NCBI GenBank assembly: GCA_024196135.1
Contig: JAMQCK010000082.1
Location: 20,661-84,660 of the forward strand
DNA from: Pleurotus ostreatus/Saccharomyces cerevisiae fusant
Taxonomy: Eukaryota > Opisthokonta
Length of the DNA: 64,000 nucleotides
Direction of reading: 5' to 3'
In this document: positions 57,607-64,000 of the stretch, piece after piece
How the letters are laid out: every line of letters starts with the position of its first letter
How positions within the stretch are numbered: position 1 is the first letter of the stretch
Program-made: the position numbers and the translations under genes
The notes under the pieces: generated by a model
The model's database searches: none
What the model saw: only the letters and a program-made list of their open reading frames with translations
What the model was told of the DNA's origin: nothing

Positions 57607-58389
57607 GGAAGTGGGTTGGGAAGAAGAGCAGAGCAGCTGGGCGCCTAAAATTTGTGAGCACGGGCGCTTAGAGCTCAAGTACAATGTAATATGCGTGCGG
57701 AAGAAGCTGAGGAGGATGAGGCGGAGCCGAAGTACGCACATCTGAACTTTTTCCCGTGCCCTTTCAGACCAGAATCAGGGTTCGCCATTAAGGACATTGA
57801 CATTCATTGCCGGCGCAGTATACGAGAGGATGGGGTGGTGAGAAATAAGGCAGCCCATCCCCATGATGTGTATGTCATCTCATGATGGTCGAAAGTAAAG
57901 AAGAATGGCCAGTTCCTCGGGAACTGCCGAATTAAATCAGGTGTCGGAACTTGCCGGCGTCGTAACTTGAACGCTTGTCCGCAACCACCATCTTCGGGCT
58001 CGTCGCTGCTCTCAGAAAGGGGTATTGCGATGTCCGAAGTGCTGGGATGTCCTATTTGTGCGTCCTTGTCAGGAATAACACCATCATCTCGTTCCCTCAT
58101 CCTCGGTGTCGACGTCAGGCCGTAATGACAGTAGCTCCAGCTAGCTCAATGCATCGTGTGCCACTGGTCGATTGCGGCCCTGCTTGTCCCTAGCGACACT
58201 TTCAATCTCAAGGCTATCTCGAACGCCACGTCTAGCTATCTATTCGCGAGCGAATCATGGCATGGGGCGCTGCCTAACCGATGACGATGGCAGGCTCTAT
58301 CGGCAGACTACATCAAGGACAAGCTAAGCGTCCGATTGTCTGTCGTTCTCTTCCATCGCCCTCTTCTCTCCTCAAAGGTGCTCTCTTAC
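57607..58389. other. Intergenic between divergent genes
   Basis: No gene is supported. A 98-codon minus frame at 57804-58100 contains a FFFTFDHHEMTYTSWGWAAL stretch, but it has no family resemblance and no flanking exons. Confidence 0.4.
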
Positions 58390-60963
58390 ATGGCGTTCAC
58401 AACCGCACATGAGAGTGCCGAAAAGAGCGTATCTGAACTGACAGAAGCAGTAAAAGAGTACGACATCGACCCCCAAGCGGAGAAACGCCTCAGGCGAAAG
58501 CTCGACTGGCGGTGCGTTTTCCTTGACCTTGAGACGACGGTTCCTCGACTAACTAATCATTTCAGCATACTCCCCGTAGTCTCGATATGCTACATGTTTC
58601 TCTTCTTGGATGTGAGTCGTCATTGCTAGACGGCCGTTTGGTGTATCTGAACCTTGCGCTAGCGCACCGTCAGTGCTTTTTTTTGATCGCTTTAAGGCTC
58701 GCTAATCGCACCCCGCCCTTTCAGAATGTCGGGAACGCGAAGTATGTCGTCCATACATCGCAAACCGCCATTCGAACTGACACTCGTTAGGTCCGCGGGA
58801 CTCGCCGAAGATCTGAGGCTAGGAACCTACGACTGTGCGTATGCCACCAGTATACCCCAGCATGCCTGAGGTCGCTCATGATATACTTTTTAGTCAACAT
58901 CGGCGCGAGCTTGGTACGAGCTCCTATGACCGTCCTCCTGACCTTTGACTCCACCCCTTTGCAGTTCTACATCGCCTACATGGTATGCGAAGTTCCCTTC
59001 GCTTTGCTCATCAAGCGAGTTGGATTTCATCTGGTCCCTATCTCGTACGTCGTGCCTCACCTCTGCGCTCCGAATTTGAACCCCTTACACTCATGCCTTC
59101 GCAGCATCGTCGCCTTCGGTGCCGTCACCATCGCCAGCGCGTTCATCCACAATAAGGTCGGCTTCTACGCCACGCGAGTCTTCCTTGGGATTAGTGAGGC
59201 AGTCTGCTATCCGGGGATCAGGTACGTAGTCGATGGCTCGACTTCTCAATGCAACTGCATCGCGCGCTCCACGTCTTGACTCCACGATGCCCAGCACCGC
59301 GCTGATATAGAGCTGACAGCTATCTCCTCTCGCGCTACTACCGGCGCCATGAGCTGACGAGCCGCGTCGGATGCTTCATGCTCGTTGCTGCGGGAGGCGC
59401 TGGCGGATGTGCGTAGGGTAACCCATTCGCTCTCGACGTGTGCTTACGGTTAACTCCCCAGTCGGTGGACTCCTCGCTGCAGGCCTCCTTAGCGTCGACC
59501 ATATTGGGAGTCGCCGGTCGTGGCGGAACATATTCTTGGTCGGTGGGTAGGCGTGTTCTACGTGCGGTTTATGCCGCCTAAGATGTCGTAAATGACCACA
59601 ACATTCAGAGGGCATTCTCACCGCAGCGTGCGGACTCGTCATGCTATTGATCTTCCCAGCGGACCCGGAGCGCACGCGCATGCTCATGCCAGAAGAGCGC
59701 AAGCTGGCGATAGCGCGTCTTTATGCGGATCAGCCGTCGGTACGATTCTCTTTATCTGTCGAGCTCGTCTCCTTGACAGCCATGACATCGACGTGATGCC
59801 TGACTGACGACTATGCACAGATATCCGTAACGAAGGAGCGGACGACTTGGTCTCTCGTAAAGCGTGGCATATTCAGTCCGACGACGTTGGCTTGTAGCTG
59901 GTAAGCTTCTTCTGATGTTCGTCTTCGCCACCGTCTAACGCGATGCTATTCCCAGGTTCTTCATCACGACCAACATCTCCGTCCAGGGGCTTGGCGTCTT
60001 CCTGTGAGTAATTCAATCACTATCGTCGTTCTCTTTCTCATTCTTTCGTCCGTCATAGACCGTCGATCCTTAAGCTCAACTACCCGGACGTGTCGACGGT
60101 GCATATTCAGCTGTTGATCGTCCCGGTGTATATGTGCGTGATCTTCGCGCTGCGCCACGAAAGATACTCATTACATCTTCCGACTATAGCGTAGCCATGA
60201 TCATCGCCCTCGCCTGCTGCGCTGGTTGCGTCAAGTATCGCATCCACTGGCCGTTCATGCTGTTCAGCGGCGCTCTGTGTTTGACCGGATGTACGTTCGA
60301 AGCGTCTGCTAGAGATTCGACTACTCACGCTGCCGATAGATACCATCTCGCTCGCCGTACCCCAAACGGCAACGAAGGCGCGCTACGCGGCGTGCTTTCT
60401 CAGCTTGACAGGCGGATTCGTACGTCGGCTCTCCCGTTGTCTCCGAATGTCGCTCGAATACCTCTACGTAGATATCAGGTCCCATAGCCGTCGGTTGGGC
60501 GGTCGCGAATGCATCACCAGATACACTACGCGCCATGGTCGGTGCGGTCGTCACCGGCATCGGGAACATTGGTGCGATTCTATCAGTTCTCATCGATGCG
60601 AGCCATGTACTTAACACCCCTCCCCTCGTCCACTCCGCACCTTCACCTTGCCCTCGTTTACACCTCTCAGGCGCCATCGCCGGCATCTGGGCCTACGTCG
60701 CCACCGACGCGCCTACCGGCTACCACAAGGGCAACTCGTTCAACGTCGCGATGGCCGCTTCGCTCTGCGTATGCTGCGTCGGGCTTGCGCTGTACCAGAG
60801 GGGCGAGAACGCGAAGCGCGAGAGGGGTGGGAGGGACTATCGCCTGGGGCGCGAGGGAGTAGAGAGGTGAGTGCTTGGGGAGGTTTGTGGCGGGTCGAAG
60901 TGCGAGCTGACGAGACAATGCAGGCTGGGGAACCTTCATCCGGCTTTCCGATATATGACCTAA
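58390..60963 (+). CDS. MFS transporter, allantoate permease (Dal5)-like
   Basis: Eighteen exons: 58390-58511, 58566-58611, 58725-58741, 58791-58834, 58894-58913, 58965-59044, 59105-59221, 59320-59408, 59462-59542, 59609-59739, 59821-59900, 59956-60003, 60059-60133, 60190-60290, 60340-60419, 60479-60571, 60671-60866 and 60924-60963 (about 486 aa). The family pattern is plain: cytosolic RRKLDWR, ILPVVSICYMFLFLD, NVGNAKSAGL, FYIAYMVCEVPFALLIKRVG, TRVFLGISEAVCYPGI, YLLSRYYRRHELTSRVGCFM, SWRNIFLV, and the C-terminal GNIGGAIAGIWAYVATDAP, GYHKGNSFN, ERLGNLHPAFRYMT. This subfamily of proton-coupled anion symporters takes up allantoate, nicotinate, vitamins and similar organic anions, so the substrate is open. 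All phases close except at the 60419/60479 junction, where one base is missing, so either a micro-exon is overlooked or the copy is frameshifted. Confidence 0.85.
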
Positions 60964-61355
60964 TAGAGGATATACACATGCAAGGGTTCTTAGACTTTGT
61001 AGACACGCAGAAGGTCGGCAGGTCATGAGAAACTGTCTTTCACGATGCGACGATCCACTAACCGACCCGAAGCACGGGCTCGTGGTACAGTGGTAGCACG
61101 TTCGCTCAGCACAAGGACATGGTCTGCGAGGGGTCGTAGTCTCAAAGTCGCGCATGCACTGCATCGTCTTACCGAATGTATACTACAAAGAAACACTGTG
61201 AGAGGGGTATATAGGTGGCGGTGGGGTAGCGGGGAAAAGCGCAGCGCGTCGCAACATGGCCGAAAAACAGGTAGCGGGGCACATCACGGCGGGTAGCGTA
61301 GCGCGGCGCGGCGCATTACAACGGATAGCGGAATAGATTAGGACGACCTCCGCGC
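60964..61355. other. Intergenic between convergent genes
   Basis: This is the 3' flank of the transporter. It contains a tRNA-like 5' half at about 61078-61110 that is not completed (see rejected list) and a GTAGCG-repeating stretch at 61220-61335. Confidence 0.4.
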
Positions 61356-62805
61356 CTACTTCGTCTCGTCCGCTGGCCTCAGGATAGGACGGATGGCGTT
61401 GGGGTTCAGGAGTTGGCCGTTCATGAAGTCCTCTACGGTGCCTTGCTCGCTGGCGGGGACTGGGAAAGGGGGACGCGTGAGTGATCAGAAGAAAATACGA
61501 GTGGCGAGTGAAAGCTCAAGCGATCGAAGGAAGCACAAGCGAACGGCGGATGCACAGGAGACCCCTAGAAGAAGGACAAGCAACCAAAGGGCGCATGAGT
61601 GACCAAAGGGTACACAAGCGACCAGAGGGCGAAGGATCACAATGAAGCGCGCAGGAACATCACAAAACACGCACCGTACTCGTACCCCTCCGGCAAAGGC
61701 TGCGAACTATGCCGCCACTGCGCGGCCGACGGCCCCAGCGCAAGCGATGCGCGCGGGCCGGGATCGATGGGCTCGGGCATGATGTCCGCATAGCGTAGGC
61801 GTCTGTGTGGGCCGTCCTTTGAGACCGACTTCGGCGGCGAGGGTATCCGCGAAGATGTCGACGGTGCAGGTGCTGGCGACCTTGGCCGTGAGGGTACTGG
61901 CGACTTCGGTGGCGAGTGAGCTGGTGACCTTGGCCGCGATTGAACACGCGCGGAAGGGCGCGTGGACGGCGTCGGAGACGTGACGCGTGTCTGTCCTCGC
62001 ACAATGACCGGCAGCGCAGCGGAACTTGCCTCTGATTTCGCGCCCACCGAACGTACAGATCCAGCACTAGACAAACCTGTAAGTCGCGTCAATATACTGA
62101 CTAATTAGATCATGGGGAAGACATGCGTTCGATGAATTTCGACCCTTCCTTGCCGAGTTTGGGGCGCACCGGCGGTGGCACGGGCAGAATAGTCTCCGCG
62201 CTGACAGGTCTGCTCCCCAGCATGGGGAAGTTCGCGCTCGTCAGTGACATCGTATTCGAATCCTGCGGAGAGAAGTCTGCGATATAATTTGTGAACGGCG
62301 CGAAAGAGGGAGATTCGAGGCAACGCACGCTCATGGAACCGAGTCTCCTTCCCTTCGATGAGCATCGGGGCGCGGAGGGGATACTCGCCAGTCGAGCGGT
62401 AAAGTGATTCCGTCTTCGTTGTGTGGGTTGATGCGGACGAGTGGTCCGCTGAAGATGTTGACCGCCGAGGGTCGTCTGAACAGCGCCTGCGCTCTTCGTG
62501 TGCTAGCGATTCCACGTCCGCTGCTGTCACGAGATAGAAGGAGTCGTCTGTGAAGAAAAGTCAGAAGAAGAAGAGATGACGAGGGTCGCTTACTGAAGCA
62601 TCTGTTACTCACTACTTGACGCAGCTGGCGACGCAGCTGAAGGCAAGGCCGCAGTGTGAACTGGTTTGCGCTTCTTCACCAGCTTCTTGGGTGGCGAGCT
62701 AGGCGCTAAGTGAGAGAATACGTTGAGCTTCATGAAGGACAACAAGCGAAAAGTTCACTGACTAGGAGATCTTGGCGACTTTGCGCGACTCGGAGGCCGG
62801 GACAT
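61356..62805 (-). CDS. Ser/Pro-rich disordered protein, unknown function
   Basis: Proposed exons in transcript order are 62805-62763, 62705-62613, 62547-62329, 62276 to about 62123, 62076-61675 and 61459-61356. The start encodes MSRPPSRAKSPRSP, then PSSPPKKLVKKRKPVHTAAL (basic, possible nuclear signal) and NDSFYLVTAADVESLAHEER. The middle part reads ANFPMLGSRPVSAETILPVP and PVRPKLGKEGSKFIERM, which looks conserved. A long tract of SRPRSP / PPKSPVPSRPR repeats follows. The end, LPEGYEY-VPASEQGTVEDFMNGQLLNPNAIRPILRPADETK, is well formed. The phase does not close between exons 4 and 5, and I could not find an alternative donor, so the middle junction is wrong or the gene is damaged. No enzymatic domain is recognised. 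Confidence 0.5.
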
Positions 62806-63419
62806 AATTGCCTTCAAAAGTGGCGCGCGAATAAGTGGCCGTGCGTAGGAGTAGAGAGGCAGGAGCAAAGCGTAGCAGAGTGACCAGATTAAATGGGTAT
62901 AAGGGCAAAAAGACCATGTCTCGTGTTCGGGCCGGTTCGTCCAGGAGTAGCACAATGGGAAAAAGAACAATAGGCTGAAGATTACGAAGTAGCCAATACT
63001 AGAGCATCAGGAAACACTGATTCCAAGGCCTGCCGAGTTAGCCACAGGAACGGTGAAAGCGCGAGGGCGGTCTATGCCGAGAGCTTTCTGGGTATAATCA
63101 TGGCGACATCCAAGATTTGAACATGCGACAATTGTGTACGACTAGGGACGCAGCCAAACAAGGCAAAGCTGGAACTCGGCAAACGCCGGAAACGGAAATT
63201 CTAGCAGAGGTGAGGCGAAGACTAGCGGTCTATCGTTCCAAAGCAGAGAATTAGATCTGGATACTAAATATTCTGACAGCCATCAAGCGGAGGATAATTC
63301 AGCTGTACGCTGCAACGAGTAGCGCAGCCGCTTTACCTCGCGCACGCGCGCGAGGACGCCTACAAAACAGCAGTGAGCATTTGTCGATCTGTTAGTAAGA
63401 AGCGCGCACCCTTTGGCAC
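62806..63419. other. Intergenic, no gene seen
   Basis: AT-richer sequence between the start of the Ser/Pro-rich gene and the stop of the edge gene, both on the minus strand. Only short frames are present. Confidence 0.45.
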
Positions 63420-64000
63420 TTAATCCCTTGCGACGGGGCGCTTGAGAGAGAAATCGTACTTGAAGGGCAGTTCCTCATCAGGATACACCTCCCCCACGCA
63501 GTACGCGACGGAAATTGCAGCGATGTGCGGACCCTCGCTGCCATCGTCCTTGTCCAAGTGCCTCCTTCGATTCTCCGCTTTCTTGTCCCTGTCCTGCGCC
63601 ACATTCGCTTCCACTCCATGATCCTCGTCTGCTTCATTCTCACCGCCGTCTTCATCGGTAGACCAATCCTCATCACTGGACAAATCGCTCAATTCCTCGT
63701 CCAGAGTCCACTCGAAATTCCCGTCTGGGGTCGGAGGAGTTGCGAGATCGACCATAATGAGGGGTCTATCGGGATAGTCCGTGCGCGCGAGATCCTTTGC
63801 CATCTTTGCCTCGTTGCGCTTGATCACACGAAGCGCCGACTCGAAGAGGAAGACCGCATCGTCGAGCGTTATGTTTCCTGTGAGATTTGGGTCAGCATTG
63901 TCGCTCAGTGCGCTGGCGAAGAGATCAAGCGAATAGAACGAATCATATCGCCAGAGAAGTCATCATACCTTCGAACCCCCAAACGCCGTCCTGATGCCAG
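63420..64000 (-). CDS. Acidic protein, 3' part only (runs off the window)
   Basis: Exons visible are 63969 to beyond 64000 and 63877-63420, joined G|GA to read DGVWGFE-GNITLDDAVFLFESALRVIKRNE. A region with TDYPDRPLIMVDLATPPTP follows. Then comes an Asp/Glu/Ser-rich acidic stretch (LDEELSDLSSDEDWSTDEDG), a basic turn (DKKAENRRRHLDKDDG) and the end PHIAAISVAYCVGEVYPDEE...KRPVARD. The intron at 63878-63968 has GTATGA and CTCACAG ends. The 5' part, which should contain any recognisable domain, is outside the window, so no function is proposed. Confidence 0.65.

Noticed and set aside
61078..61150. tRNA-like sequence (GGCTCGTGGTACAGTGGTAGCA...)
   Set aside because: The 5' half has a fair A box, but the B box is degenerate, the T stem does not pair and the acceptor strand has no complement downstream. 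At most a tRNA relic.

Overview
This is nuclear DNA of a filamentous basidiomycete, most likely an agaricomycete. The genes are cut by many short introns (46-60 nt) with GTGCGT/GTGAGT donors, CTGAC/CTAAC branch points and YAG acceptors. They belong to families typical of mushroom-forming fungi: an expanded BTB/POZ family, a NYN-domain ribonuclease-like protein and an allantoate-permease-type MFS transporter. Gene models below were spliced by eye from protein continuity, reading phase and paralogue comparison. There is no transcript evidence here.

Left part (1-10.6 kb): two BTB/POZ paralogues with identical lengths for their first three exons, a large minus-strand NYN-domain protein with a long disordered insert, and one member of an unnamed three-gene family (signature KGxRPAxxL).

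Middle (about 11.4-41.7 kb): two arms of a large inverted array. The left arm has six units in plus orientation and the right arm five units in minus orientation. Units are 2.3-2.9 kb and their tails face the centre. Each unit is built from exon-like modules of about 95 nt separated by intron-like segments of about 50 nt with a full fungal splice grammar. The modules are made of roughly 25-nt elements that keep repeating the pentamer CAATG. In the two units I spliced in part, no frame that I followed gave a long protein, and I see no transposase, reverse transcriptase or helicase. I read this as a family of spliced, probably non-coding or decayed transcription units. The spacer at the symmetry axis (26.5-28.7 kb) holds a single gene, for a small single-pass membrane protein.

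Right part (42.4-57.6 kb): an accessory cluster in which three unnamed families are interleaved: two more KGxRPAxxL proteins, three double zinc-finger-like proteins (two sharing an identical 17-nt TATA box) and a tandem pair of RRM-like / coiled-coil / HPDKW-motif genes, one carrying a frameshift. The window closes with an 18-exon MFS transporter, a disordered Ser/Pro-rich gene and the 3' part of an acidic protein that runs off the edge.
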